64,000 nt of DNA from UBA7672 sp047601145 (GTDB taxonomy: Bacteria > Pseudomonadota > Alphaproteobacteria > Caulobacterales > Hyphomonadaceae). The notes under the pieces are model-generated. The model saw nothing but the letters and a program-made list of their open reading frames with translations. It ran no database searches and was not told where the DNA came from. The translations under genes and the position numbers were made by a program. Below, in pieces: positions 9,473-18,144 of the stretch (positions are counted from its first letter, which is position 1; each line of letters begins with the position of its first letter). The stretch spans positions 186,001 through 250,000 of the forward strand of contig JASGJW010000005.1 of the NCBI GenBank assembly GCA_047601145.1, written 5' to 3'.

Positions 9473-10018
9473 ATGACCGACACACCTGCATTCCGCTATG
9501 CCCGTCAGGCCGACGCGCCCGCGCTTGTCGCCCTCATTGAGCGCGCCTACCGAAGCCCGGACACCGCCGGAAGCTGGGTCTCCGAAGCCCATCTCCTGAA
9601 GGGCCCGCGCACCAGCAACGACGAAATCTCGACGCTCATCGGGCGCGAGGACACGCGTTTCCTCATCGCCGAGATAAACGGAAGGATCGCCGGCTGCTGC
9701 CTGCTGCAGGGTCTTGCCCGCGATCCTGCCAATCCCCTCAACGCCGCCTATTTCGGCATGTTCGCGATCGAGCCCAACACGCATGGCGCCGGTCTCGGCA
9801 AATCTGTGATCGCCGAGGCCGAACAGCGCGTGCGGGACCTCTGGGACGCCAATCAGATGGTGATGACCGTTATCAATCTCCGCACCGCGCTCATCGCTTG
9901 GTACGAACGCCGCGGCTACCACCTCACAGGCGCCACGCTGCCCTTCCCCTTCAGCGAGACCTCCGGCGAGACCACGCGCGACTTCCACCTCGTCGAGATG
10001 CGGAAGACGCTTGCGTGA
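9473..10018 (+). CDS. GNAT-family N-acetyltransferase
   Basis: A 181-residue protein, using the ATG at 9473 because the family fold begins at once with 'FRYARQADAPALVALIERAY'. The acetyl-CoA-binding motif A is visible as 'MFAIEPNTHGAGLGKSVIAEAE' in slightly variant form (Q/R-x-x-G-x-G replaced by H-G-A-G-L-G), followed by a 'AWYERRGYHLTG' C-terminal strand. The acceptor cannot be told from sequence. Its TGA overlaps the GTG of the DUF1697 gene, so the two are translationally coupled. Confidence 0.85.
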   Translation: MTDTPAFRYARQADAPALVALIERAYRSPDTAGSWVSEAHLLKGPRTSNDEISTLIGREDTRFLIAEINGRIAGCCLLQGLARDPANPLNAAYFGMFAIEPNTHGAGLGKSVIAEAEQRVRDLWDANQMVMTVINLRTALIAWYERRGYHLTGATLPFPFSETSGETTRDFHLVEMRKTLA

Positions 10019-10551
10019 GATACCTCGCCCTCCTTCGCGCCGTGAATGTCGGCGGTCGCAAGGTCACGATGAAGGAGCTGAAGGAAGCCGCCGAACAACT
10101 CGGCTATGCCAACGTGCGCACGCTCGTCGCCTCGGGCAACCTTGTCTTCGACACGAAGAAGACTGCCGACACAAAACTCGAAGCCACACTCGAAGCCGCC
10201 ATTGAGACAGCCTTCGGCCTGTTCTCCGAAGTCATGGTCCGCAACCCAGATGAATGGTCCGCCATCATCAAAGCGAACCCTTTCCCGAAGAAAGCCAAGG
10301 ACGATCCTGCCCATCTTGTATGCCTAGTCTGCAAGGACAAGCCAGACACGAAGGCGATCGATTTGTGGCTGAAAGGCTTCCGGGAAAAATACGACAAGGG
10401 CGAACAGCTGAAGGTCATCGGCCGCGAGATCTACATCGACTACGGCCCATCTATCGGCCAGTCGAAACTCATCCTGCCGAAGAAGCTTGTCACGGGCACG
10501 GCCCGCAACTGGAACACCGTCCTCAAACTCCAGGCCATGCTACTGGATTAG
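10015..10551 (+). CDS. DUF1697 domain protein
   Basis: A 178-residue protein starting at a GTG that overlaps the upstream stop (GTGA). The N-terminus 'RYLALLRAVNVGGRKVTM' followed by 'LVASGNLVFDT' is the hallmark of DUF1697. The C-terminus ends with 'KLVTGTARNWNTVLKL', also typical. The family has no established biochemical role. Longer in-frame starts would run back through the acetyltransferase gene and are unlikely. Confidence 0.85.
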   Translation: MRYLALLRAVNVGGRKVTMKELKEAAEQLGYANVRTLVASGNLVFDTKKTADTKLEATLEAAIETAFGLFSEVMVRNPDEWSAIIKANPFPKKAKDDPAHLVCLVCKDKPDTKAIDLWLKGFREKYDKGEQLKVIGREIYIDYGPSIGQSKLILPKKLVTGTARNWNTVLKLQAMLLD

Positions 10552-10698
10552 ATCCTGCGCCCCCGCGCTCTGCAGCACCACCATGATCATCATGATCGCC
10601 CCGATGATCGCCAACCCAATATAGCTCGACAGCGTCGCGTGCCCCTTGCCGTCCACCTGCGGAATGTTTTGGGATGTATTCTGCGTCTGCATGGCCAT
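10540..10698 (-). CDS. Small single-pass membrane protein (52 aa)
   Basis: A short reading frame opens with ATG at 10698, preceded by a strong ribosome-binding site (AGGAGAG, 4-6 bases away), and ends at 10540, overlapping the 3' end of the convergent DUF1697 gene by 12 bases. The peptide has a polar, Gln/Asn-rich N-terminus (MAMQTQNTSQ...) and one hydrophobic segment, 'YIGLAIIGAIMMIMVVLQ', at about residues 26-43, then a short tail. The signal-anchor layout and ribosome site support a real gene. I recognise no family. Confidence 0.55.
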   Translation of the reverse strand: MAMQTQNTSQNIPQVDGKGHATLSSYIGLAIIGAIMMIMVVLQSAGAQDLIQ

Positions 10699-10806
10699 TT
10701 CTCTCTCCTGAAGAGCCAACGGTCCGCGACAATCCCCGTTCCCCCCACCTGATCTGGATTATGTGCGTTACCCCCGCTAAAAAGCCGGCGCACAGAGGGA
10801 ACAAAC

Positions 10807-11847
10807 ATGATCCTCGAAACCATCGAAGTCGGCGGCTGCCGCTCCTATATCCTCGGCTGCCCGAAGACCAACATCGCCGCCGTCATCGATCCGGAAATCA
10901 GCGCGGTGGAACGCTATCGCGGCCTCGCCTCGAAGCATGGCCTCACCCTGCGTTACGCCATCGACACGCACACGCATGCCGACCACTTCTCCGCCGCGCG
11001 CGAGATCGGCAATGCCCTCAATGCGCAGGTGGTGATGAGCCATCTGTCCGCTGCGCCCTTCGTCGATCTCCGCCTAGACGACGGCGACATGATCATGGTC
11101 GGCGAGCTGCGCGTTCAGGCCATGGCGACGCCCGGTCACACCGCCGACTCGACCACGCTCATTGTGAAGGCCGACAGCGGCCAGCACGCCTTCACCGGCG
11201 ACACGCTCCTGATGGGCGGCACCGGCCGCACCGACCTGCCCACCGGCGATCCGGAGCAGCTCTATGAAAGCCTCTTCAACAAGCTACTCAAGCTCGACCC
11301 CGCCACCCACATTCACCCCGCCCACGAATACAAGGGACGCACCAGTTCCACGCTTGGCGAGGAGATCGCCAGCAATCCGCGCCTCCAGAAGTCCGACCGC
11401 GCCGAATTCGTCGCCATGATGCGCGCCCTCGACATCAAGGCGCCGACCCACCTCACCGAAGCCCTGCGTGTGAACATGAGCGGGAAGAAATCCGTCGCCC
11501 AGCTTCTCGCCGAGGCCAGCGCCGCGACCCCCTTCATGTCGATGACCGAACTCTCCGCCCGCCTCGCAGCGCGCCGTAACGATCTCATCGTCGTCGACGT
11601 GCGCGAACGCGAGCAGTTCGACGCCGGCCACTTGTCCGGCGCGATGTTCCTCCCGCGCGGCCAGCTCGAGCTCCGCGTCAACGAAGCCTTTCCGGACCCC
11701 ACCATCCGCATCGTCACGATCTGCGAGTTCGGCAAGATCTCGACCCTCGCTGCCGCGACGCTCCGCTCCCTTGGTTACATGCACGCCACCGCCCTCGACG
11801 GCGGCATGAAAGCCTGGCGCGAAGCGGGACTTGCCGTCGAGAAATAG
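10807..11847 (+). CDS. Persulfide dioxygenase-like metallo-beta-lactamase fused to rhodanese
   Basis: A 346-residue two-domain protein. Residues 1 to about 230 are a metallo-hydrolase of the ETHE1/persulfide dioxygenase type: 'THTHADHFSA' at 54-63, 'ATPGHTADST' near 108, 'FTGDTLLMGGTGRTDL' and a late 'HPAHEY'. Residues about 240-346 are a rhodanese domain with the catalytic loop CEFGKIS (Cys306). Fusions of this kind oxidise glutathione persulfide to sulfite and move sulfane sulfur between thiols. It probably acts in the cytosol. Sulfite produced here would feed the CysI-dependent pathway encoded 20 kb away. It stands alone, preceded by AGAGGG as ribosome site. Confidence 0.85.
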   Translation: MILETIEVGGCRSYILGCPKTNIAAVIDPEISAVERYRGLASKHGLTLRYAIDTHTHADHFSAAREIGNALNAQVVMSHLSAAPFVDLRLDDGDMIMVGELRVQAMATPGHTADSTTLIVKADSGQHAFTGDTLLMGGTGRTDLPTGDPEQLYESLFNKLLKLDPATHIHPAHEYKGRTSSTLGEEIASNPRLQKSDRAEFVAMMRALDIKAPTHLTEALRVNMSGKKSVAQLLAEASAATPFMSMTELSARLAARRNDLIVVDVREREQFDAGHLSGAMFLPRGQLELRVNEAFPDPTIRIVTICEFGKISTLAAATLRSLGYMHATALDGGMKAWREAGLAVEK

Positions 11848-11888
11848 CCCCGCTAGCCGGTGGCGCGCACTGGCGGTAGTCTCCACGG

Positions 11889-12647
11889 ATGACCGAAACG
11901 ATCCGCATCGCCCGCCGCTTCAATGGCCCGCACGACAGCGGCAATGGCGGCTATTCCGCCGGCCTTGCCGCTCATTTCCTGCCGAAGGCTGACGCCGTCG
12001 AGGCTACACTCCGCGCCGCCATCCCGCTCGACCAGACGCTGCGCGCCCACGCGACAAGCGACGGCATCGACATCATGACGGACGATGCAAACACCCGCAT
12101 CCTCATCATGTCGCTGCGCCCCACCCATCTCGAAACGCCGGATGTGAAATCCCCCGGCCTCGAAGCCGCCATCGTTGCCTCCGCCACCTATCGCGGCGCG
12201 GAGGATCACGTCCTGCCCCACTGCTTCGTCTGCGGCCCCGCACGCACGGTCGGCGACGGCCTCCGCATCTTCCCGGACTGGCTCAAGGAACCCTCCGGCC
12301 TCGACAACCCGAACGATTTCCCCGTTGTCGCCGCCCCATGGCATCCAACGCCCGACCTTGCAGACAGCACCGGCCGCATCGCTCCTGAATTCATCTGGGC
12401 CGCCCTCGACTGCCCCGGCGCCTTCGCGATCGAGAAGGAGCCGATCCTCCTCGGCCGCATGTCCACGAAGATCATCTCACGCCCGAAACTGGACGCTCCC
12501 ATCATCGCCATCGCCTGGTCGAAAGGCCAGGACCGCCGCAAGCACTTCGCCGGCTCCGCCCTCTTCACCGAAGCAGGCGATCTCTTCGCCTTCTCCGAAC
12601 AGACCTGGATCCAGATCGACGCCCACGCGCCGCCGAAGGAATTGTAG
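11889..12647 (+). CDS. Double-hotdog (thioesterase-like) hypothetical protein
   Basis: The gene encodes 252 residues with no signal or membrane segment. A central 'PHCFVCGPARTVGDGLRIF' followed by 'PEFIWAALDCPGAFA' matches a family of uncharacterised proteins with two fused hotdog-like halves, often annotated as thioesterase-like. The order fits (N-terminal half, Cys-Cys motif, C-terminal half ending 'SEQTWIQID'). A TAGTCT box ends 6 bases before the ATG, so the transcript may have little or no leader. The acyl or other substrate is unknown. Confidence 0.65.
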   Translation: MTETIRIARRFNGPHDSGNGGYSAGLAAHFLPKADAVEATLRAAIPLDQTLRAHATSDGIDIMTDDANTRILIMSLRPTHLETPDVKSPGLEAAIVASATYRGAEDHVLPHCFVCGPARTVGDGLRIFPDWLKEPSGLDNPNDFPVVAAPWHPTPDLADSTGRIAPEFIWAALDCPGAFAIEKEPILLGRMSTKIISRPKLDAPIIAIAWSKGQDRRKHFAGSALFTEAGDLFAFSEQTWIQIDAHAPPKEL

Positions 12648-12665
12648 GCAGGAGCGCATTGGGGG

Positions 12666-13367
12666 ATGGTCAAGGAAATCGGCAACTGGGGGAAACTGGC
12701 CAAGCGGAAGCAGGCGGAAACAAGCGCGCCGTTCGAGCAATCCGCCGCCGCGCTCATCGCCAGCAAGCTTGATCCGGATGAAGAACTTCTCTGGGCCTCC
12801 TATGGCTCCGGAACACGGCCCTGGTCCGATCGCATCTACCGGAATGCAGGGAGATCCCTGCTCGTAATCCTGGTCGCCGCCGCGATCCTGCCCGTCGCCC
12901 TTGCGAGCACGCCCCTGGCTGCTCCGGTCGAATCGCTGCGCTGGGTCCTGCTGTTGCTTCCCGTCTATACGGGCTACCGCACCTATGCAGGCCCGCAGTT
13001 CGAAGCCTATGCGGTCACCGACACACGCGCCGTGGTTCTCCAGCGTGATTTACCCTTCATTCTTCGGACCTGCGAGATACTTGCCCTCCGGGTCGAAGAG
13101 GGCCCGGCCGGAACCGGCGCCGTCCGCTTTGGCAGGATTGCAGACGCTCCCTCGCCGACCGCCCCGGGCCCAGGACCGTTTGTCCGGCTGTTCAACGACA
13201 CGACGCCGGAAGCGGGCTTCTACGGCATCGCCAGGCCGCACGAAGTCGCCCGGCTGATCCAGACTCGCCTGCTAGACGCGGAAGATGATTCTGCTTTCAC
13301 CGAGTCCGCTGACGACGAAATGCTCCCTGCAACGCCTCAACCCGAAACGGGGGATACCGATGGCTAG
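12666..13367 (+). CDS. PH-like membrane protein, tandem paralogue 1
   Basis: The protein has 233 residues. The N-terminus 'EIGNWGK' is shared with the next gene ('EIGNWSK'). After a 'LDPDEELLWASYG' motif come two membrane segments (about 62-80 and 90-105), then 'FEAYAVTDTRAVVLQRDLP' and a soluble beta-rich region ending 'GIARPHEVARLIQTRL'. This order (exposure motif, two helices, Y-A-x-T-D-x-R strand, then I-x-x-P-x-x-I/V-A helix) is that of bacterial PH-like/DUF304-type membrane proteins. Role unknown. The acidic tail overlaps the start of the paralogue by 8 bases. Confidence 0.65.
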   Translation: MVKEIGNWGKLAKRKQAETSAPFEQSAAALIASKLDPDEELLWASYGSGTRPWSDRIYRNAGRSLLVILVAAAILPVALASTPLAAPVESLRWVLLLLPVYTGYRTYAGPQFEAYAVTDTRAVVLQRDLPFILRTCEILALRVEEGPAGTGAVRFGRIADAPSPTAPGPGPFVRLFNDTTPEAGFYGIARPHEVARLIQTRLLDAEDDSAFTESADDEMLPATPQPETGDTDG

Positions 13368-14004
13368 GGAAATCGGCAACTGGAGCAAGCCATCGCCCGC
13401 CGCGCCCTCGCGCGCTGCGGTGAACGACTCCCGCGCCGTCATCGCGCCGCTGCTGCAGCCCGGCGAACAACTGATCTGGCACGCCAACGGCCGCGGCCCT
13501 CACTGGACGCCGCATAACATCCTCCATGCCGTTTTTGTCCCCAGCGTGCTGATTGTTTTCATCTACCTGATGGTCTCATCGACGCTTGCAGGCAAAACGC
13601 CGCCCGGCATGGTTGCCTACTTCGCTGTGATCATCACCGGCATCACAATAGGGCTGGGCTGGGGGATCGCGCACGCCGTTTTCTCTCCCTCGCGCGACTG
13701 CTATGGCCTCACCGATCGCCGCGTGATTGTCGTCGAACGCTTCGCGCGCCGCCGCGAGCGCAGCTTCGACGCCGGCAACATCAAGGTTCTCCTTATCCGC
13801 GATGGCGCAACCGGCGACGTCACTTTCTGGACTCAGCCCCGCAACTACGTGAACCGCGCCTGGGCCATCGTCGGCATCGACAATCCGCGCCAGATCGCCG
13901 AGCTTATCAAAGCAACACTGAAGCTCGACCTCCCCGTCACCGACGGCGTCAAGTCGAAAGAGAAGCTCTACATCCCTCCCCTCGAACCACGCCGCCCGGA
14001 CTGA
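13360..14004 (+). CDS. PH-like membrane protein, tandem paralogue 2
   Basis: A 214-residue protein starting at the ATG at 13360, preceded by GGGGGA and overlapping the previous stop; an upstream in-frame ATG at 13285 has no ribosome site. It repeats the layout of the preceding gene: EIGNW-x-K start, 'LQPGEQLIWHANG', two membrane segments (about 45-65 and 78-98), 'CYGLTDRRVIVVERFARRR', and 'GIDNPRQIAELIKATLKLD' at the C-terminus. The two genes are evidently an old tandem duplication. Two further relatives lie between the TPP riboswitch and thiC. No biochemical function is known to me. Confidence 0.7.
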   Translation: MAREIGNWSKPSPAAPSRAAVNDSRAVIAPLLQPGEQLIWHANGRGPHWTPHNILHAVFVPSVLIVFIYLMVSSTLAGKTPPGMVAYFAVIITGITIGLGWGIAHAVFSPSRDCYGLTDRRVIVVERFARRRERSFDAGNIKVLLIRDGATGDVTFWTQPRNYVNRAWAIVGIDNPRQIAELIKATLKLDLPVTDGVKSKEKLYIPPLEPRRPD

Positions 14005-14039
14005 AGGAACTCCCGCCAACCCGAGACGCTGATACCTCG

Positions 14040-14450
14040 ATGCTCGACACCTTCTCCCTGCTCACCATCGAACTTGCCCGCGCCTATGGCGCCGGCATCG
14101 TCATCGCCGCACTCGCCGCCCTGCTGATGCCCGCCCGCATGACGACGGTCTTCGCCGACCTCGAGCGCAGCCCCGCCCTCGTTTTCCTTTCCGCCCTCTT
14201 CGCGATCGTCCTCGGCCTCGTAATGATCGTGCTCCACTCGCTGTGGACCGACTTCCCGGCAGCGCTGGTCTCCCTGCTCGGCTGGGCCGTCATCGCCAAA
14301 GGCATCGTCCTGCTCGCCGCGCCAGAGGGCATCATGAAGCTCGCAGGCGCCTTCACGCCCGCCCACATCCGCCTCTGGGGCGTCATCGTCCTCATCCTCG
14401 GCGCGGTCTACCTAGCCATCGGCCTCACCGGCCATGCCGCGGTCAGCTGA
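14040..14450 (+). CDS. Small four-helix membrane protein
   Basis: The gene encodes 136 residues, nearly all hydrophobic, with about four membrane segments ('GAGIVIAALAALLM', 'LVFLSALFAIVLGLVMIVLH', 'ALVSLLGWAVIAKGIVLL' and 'LWGVIVLILGAVYLAIGL'). It follows the PH-like pair by 35 bases on the same strand and is probably co-transcribed. I recognise no catalytic motif. An inner-membrane protein of unknown function. Confidence 0.65.
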   Translation: MLDTFSLLTIELARAYGAGIVIAALAALLMPARMTTVFADLERSPALVFLSALFAIVLGLVMIVLHSLWTDFPAALVSLLGWAVIAKGIVLLAAPEGIMKLAGAFTPAHIRLWGVIVLILGAVYLAIGLTGHAAVS

Positions 14451-14517
14451 CCGGCGGCGCCTTCTTCCGTCGATCCGGACCTTCAGCTAGAGTACGCCGA
14501 GGGATGCGGGGTGAGCC

Positions 14518-15816
14518 GTGGAAAGCACACAGCTCTGGCTTGGACTTTATATTTTCTCGTTCGGCATCGGCGGCGTGCTGATCGGGTCGCTGACGTTGAC
14601 GCGGCTGTGGACGCAGACCGGTCTTGCCATCCTGCTCGCGCTCTGCGGCTTTGCGCTTCTCCATTCTGACGAAGCCTCGAAACCCATCTTCGGTGATGCG
14701 CTGGGATGGGATTTCGTCGTCTTTGTCGCCATCGCCATCGGCGCGCTGTGGCTCGCCAAAGGCCTGTGGAAATGGTGGAAGGATTTTGCCGAGCTCCTGT
14801 CTCAGGCCCTTCAGCCACGCCTGTGGACCAGCCCTCCAACACCCCTGTCATCCATCGACAACGCCAAGCGCTGGTTCGTCACGGTTGCCGCCGCCACGGG
14901 AAGCCTCGCCTTCACCCTCGCCGCAACGCCAGAATTCCAGACGCTTGTCTTCTCCTACTTCGCGTCTCCCTATCGCCTCGTGATGACGGCGCTGATCACC
15001 ATCGGCTCGCTGGTCCTGATCGGTCCGGTGGAGGAGTTCATCTTCTCCGGCCTGCACGGGAGGGATGCCGGCGCCCACGAGGAACAGCGGCCCGCCCATT
15101 TCGAACGCATCATACAGACCATGTCCTGGCGCGCGCTCGGCCGCATCATGCTGGTGTTCCTGATGATCTTGGCGCTCAACGTTGCGCACTCCTGTCTTGA
15201 GGAACAGCTCAAGGATCGCGACTCCTCGACGACGCTCATCGTCGTCCTCTCGACGATCACCCCCGCTATCATAACCTATTTCTGGTGCGGAGCGCTGCAG
15301 ACGGGCGCGCCGCAACTGACGGTGGTCGCCACGATCGGCGCGGTCGCCGCCGGCATGTTACTCTTCCTGCCGATGATGGTTCTTGCCGTCTTCAACGAGC
15401 TTGCCTCCGGGGCCAATTCGAATCCCAGCATCGCCGTCATCATCGAACCGCTGATTTTCGCCTTCCTTATGGGCGCTGTGCTGGTCGGCCTACCCGCCCT
15501 TTGCGGCGGACTTATTCTCAGCATCGAGCGCCGCAGCGGAAAATCCGCGCCGCTGCGAACCATCGCCTTCATCGTCATCACACTGAGCCTTCTCAACACG
15601 ATCCTGCTGCTCGTTCTGGTGGGCTACCTCGCACTGCAGGGCACGGATTTCGCTGCTGCCAAAGTCACCATGGGCGATCTCATTGCGCCTGGAATCGCCT
15701 CCACGATCGGCTGGGGCGCCGGCCTACTGGTCAGCGGCTTCCCGGACATCGTCCGCCGCGCACCCGCCCCCGTCATCGCTCCACCGGCGACTGCGCCCGC
15801 GCCCCCGGCCACATGA
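14518..15816 (+). CDS. Polytopic membrane protein of unknown function
   Basis: The protein has 432 residues with about nine or ten hydrophobic segments spread over the whole length and a Pro/Ala-rich C-terminal tail. The start is a GTG at 14518 with purines (GGGGTGAG) just upstream. A cytosolic or periplasmic loop after the fourth segment contains 'LIGPVEEFIFSGLHGRDAG' followed by acidic and basic stretches. No transporter or enzyme motif is recognised. Its TGA overlaps the ATG of the next gene, so both products are probably made together. Confidence 0.6.
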   Translation: MESTQLWLGLYIFSFGIGGVLIGSLTLTRLWTQTGLAILLALCGFALLHSDEASKPIFGDALGWDFVVFVAIAIGALWLAKGLWKWWKDFAELLSQALQPRLWTSPPTPLSSIDNAKRWFVTVAAATGSLAFTLAATPEFQTLVFSYFASPYRLVMTALITIGSLVLIGPVEEFIFSGLHGRDAGAHEEQRPAHFERIIQTMSWRALGRIMLVFLMILALNVAHSCLEEQLKDRDSSTTLIVVLSTITPAIITYFWCGALQTGAPQLTVVATIGAVAAGMLLFLPMMVLAVFNELASGANSNPSIAVIIEPLIFAFLMGAVLVGLPALCGGLILSIERRSGKSAPLRTIAFIVITLSLLNTILLLVLVGYLALQGTDFAAAKVTMGDLIAPGIASTIGWGAGLLVSGFPDIVRRAPAPVIAPPATAPAPPAT

Positions 15817-16946
15817 GCACAGTCCTCGCCATCACAGCGACCCTGCTCGCGCTCGCCGCCCTTACGGCGTGGATCCTCGCGATCCGCGTCAGCTATCGCA
15901 TCGAACGCCTGCGCACCCCCGACGCCCCGCGCCGCCTTCTCTTCACAAACGTGATCGCCAGCCTCTTCCGCTCCGGCGCCTCCACGGCCGAGGAAGCGCC
16001 AATGCGCAAGCAGCTGCGCTTCCGCCTCTCCATCGCGATCGCCTGCTTCATCGCCCTCGGCGCGATCAGCTTCATGCTGCCGATGCTAGCGTCCGCACAA
16101 CCTCCGCTTCCCACCTTCCCAGTTCCCGAGGATGGCCCCTACATCCCGCAGACATTCACACCGCCAGCTGTCACGATCACGGAAAGCCAGCAGCTTTCCG
16201 GCGAGAACCCGACCGGAACGACGCTCTTTTACACACGCTCCAACCAGGACGGCACGAAGCCCGAGCGGGTCATCGTCCATATCGTCTCGCCGACCGAGCT
16301 TCACGTCGCCAAGATGGTCGCGCCCTGCACTGACGCCGCCTACGTCACCGCCACAATCGACCGCGTCACGCACGAGGCGACGCAACTCACCGGCGGCCGC
16401 CTCCAACGCAACGGCACGCAGCTCCCGCAAGCCTGGCTCAGCTTCGATCCGAAAACCCGCAAGATATCGGTCCGTATCGGCAAGCCCGACGCGCCCGTCT
16501 CCGAAACCCACAACGCCCCGCCCGCGCCGTGGCGCATGTACGATTTCGATCTTGCCGAATTCGCCCTCGCCGGGCCGCCGCCGAAAGGCAGCTTCACCTT
16601 CGGCCTCGCTCTCGCCTGGCCTGACAGCGCGCCGCCGCTGGTGAAAATCCTGGGCGAGGTGAAAGCCGACCTGATGGTCACATCCTGGATGCCGGGCGAT
16701 CCCCCTTGGGAGAGCAGCGACAGTTTCACAGTCTACACGGTCACTGGTGCTCCGTTCGGCCCGGGCGGCGGCGGCATTCTGAAACTCGATCCCAAGGGCG
16801 GACACGTCCTCAGCGCACGCTTTGATCGTCCCAACCACGCGGGCTATGACGACTTCAAGCTCCAGCTCGACGCCGTCCATCGCCCCGATGGCCAGCTGGC
16901 CTGGAACAAGGCCCTTGCCGACCACTGGAAAGGCTGCCCGCCCTGA
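15813..16946 (+). CDS. Membrane-anchored periplasmic protein of unknown function
   Basis: The ATG at 15813 overlaps the preceding stop (ATGA), giving 377 residues; the same frame is open for another 500 bases upstream, but that part lies out of frame within the previous gene. Two membrane segments (about residues 3-24 and 73-95) flank a short basic loop. The remainder is a soluble, Pro-rich, beta-type domain ending 'ADHWKGCPP'. It contains single cysteines in 'VAPCTDAAY' and near the end that could pair. No family recognised. Confidence 0.6.
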   Translation: MSTVLAITATLLALAALTAWILAIRVSYRIERLRTPDAPRRLLFTNVIASLFRSGASTAEEAPMRKQLRFRLSIAIACFIALGAISFMLPMLASAQPPLPTFPVPEDGPYIPQTFTPPAVTITESQQLSGENPTGTTLFYTRSNQDGTKPERVIVHIVSPTELHVAKMVAPCTDAAYVTATIDRVTHEATQLTGGRLQRNGTQLPQAWLSFDPKTRKISVRIGKPDAPVSETHNAPPAPWRMYDFDLAEFALAGPPPKGSFTFGLALAWPDSAPPLVKILGEVKADLMVTSWMPGDPPWESSDSFTVYTVTGAPFGPGGGGILKLDPKGGHVLSARFDRPNHAGYDDFKLQLDAVHRPDGQLAWNKALADHWKGCPP

Positions 16947-16949
16947 GCG

Positions 16950-18011
16950 TCACGTCAGCAGCGCCAGCGCCTCATCACATATCCGCCTGAAGATCTGCCC
17001 GCTCGGCAACGCCTCGGCGCGCAGTCCCGCTTGCCCGCTCCACAGCTGCATGAAGTCTGCCGAGCCGCGCTCGGCCGCCGCCTTCGCCAGAGGCGCGATC
17101 ACCGCGCGCTGCGTCGGGAACGGCGCTGCATCCGCCTCATGCCCGGCCAGTTCGCGCACCAGCCTGTTCTGTATCGACCGCGCCGCCCGCCCCGAGAACA
17201 GCCGCGTCAGCTTTGTGGAATTGTCCGCCGTCTCAGCCAGCGCCCGCTTGTGAAGCTCCGGAATAACGCTCTCCGGCGAACGCAGGAACGCCGTACCCAC
17301 CTGCGCGCCCGAAGCCCCCAGCATGAATGCCGCCGCCACGCCGCGCCCGTCGAATATCCCGCCCGCCGCGATCACCGGAATTTTCACTGCGTCCGCTACC
17401 AGCGGAACAAGCGCCACCGTCCCCATGTCGTTCTCGTGCGCCGCACCGATAAATGCCCCGCGATGCCCGCCCGCTTCTGCGCCCTGCGCCACGATCGCAT
17501 CCATCCCGCCGGCCTCGAGCGCCTTCGCCTCCGCGACATTCGTCGCATTGCCGATCAACTTCACGCCTGCCTGCTTCAGCGCCTCGATGGCGTGCGGCTT
17601 CGGCAAGCCGAAGTGAAAGCTCACCACCTTCGGTGCGCACGCCAGCAACGCTTCCAGCATCGCATCATTGAACGCAGACGCTCCTGTCCGCGGCGGCGCC
17701 ACCGCGCCCAGCCCATACTCGGCATAGAAAGGCGCCAGCGCCGCCTGCATCGGCGCCGGATCATGTTGCGCCAGGTCTGGCTCCTCATGCACGAAGAAAT
17801 TGAAGTTCACGGCGCGATTCGTCCCTACCGCCACCTCGCTCGCCGCAGCCCGCAACTGCTCCGCGCTCATCATCGCGCAGCCGAGCGAGCCCATCCCGCC
17901 CGCATTCGCCACGGCCACCGCCATCGCCGGCGTCGAAGCTCCCGCCATCGGCGCCTGGATCACGGGATGCTCGATCCCGAACAGTTTCTGCAGACGATCC
18001 GTCGGCCACAT
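16950..18011 (-). CDS. Nitronate monooxygenase family flavoprotein
   Basis: A 353-residue TIM-barrel protein. The start at 18011 is supported by GGAG seven bases upstream; an in-frame start at 18038 is less likely. Diagnostic segments are 'FGIEHPVIQAPMAGAS' at the N-terminus, 'VAQGAEAGGHRGAF' in the middle (the conserved His/Gly FMN and substrate region), 'VIAAGGIFDGRGVAAA' and 'LGASGAQVGTAFLRS' (phosphate-binding loops), and a Cys/Gln-rich tail. The family oxidises nitronates with FMN and is also called 2-nitropropane dioxygenase. Cytosolic. Convergent with the unknown membrane gene. Confidence 0.9.
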   Translation of the reverse strand: MWPTDRLQKLFGIEHPVIQAPMAGASTPAMAVAVANAGGMGSLGCAMMSAEQLRAAASEVAVGTNRAVNFNFFVHEEPDLAQHDPAPMQAALAPFYAEYGLGAVAPPRTGASAFNDAMLEALLACAPKVVSFHFGLPKPHAIEALKQAGVKLIGNATNVAEAKALEAGGMDAIVAQGAEAGGHRGAFIGAAHENDMGTVALVPLVADAVKIPVIAAGGIFDGRGVAAAFMLGASGAQVGTAFLRSPESVIPELHKRALAETADNSTKLTRLFSGRAARSIQNRLVRELAGHEADAAPFPTQRAVIAPLAKAAAERGSADFMQLWSGQAGLRAEALPSGQIFRRICDEALALLT

Positions 18012-18144
18012 GGGGAAACTCCGCCGCATAAAGCGCACGAAAGAAAGTGGCGCCGCCAGGTCCGTTCCGGAAGCCCTGCCAGAAGCCCCGATTGAAATTC
18101 CCGGCCATGCCGCCTAGGTCATTGGCCCAGGTTGGAGACAGCGC

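Noticed and set aside
15285..15812. Upstream extension of the frame of the periplasmic protein gene
   Set aside because: This part lies in a different frame inside the preceding membrane gene; the ATG at 15813 forms an ATGA overlap and begins a membrane segment.
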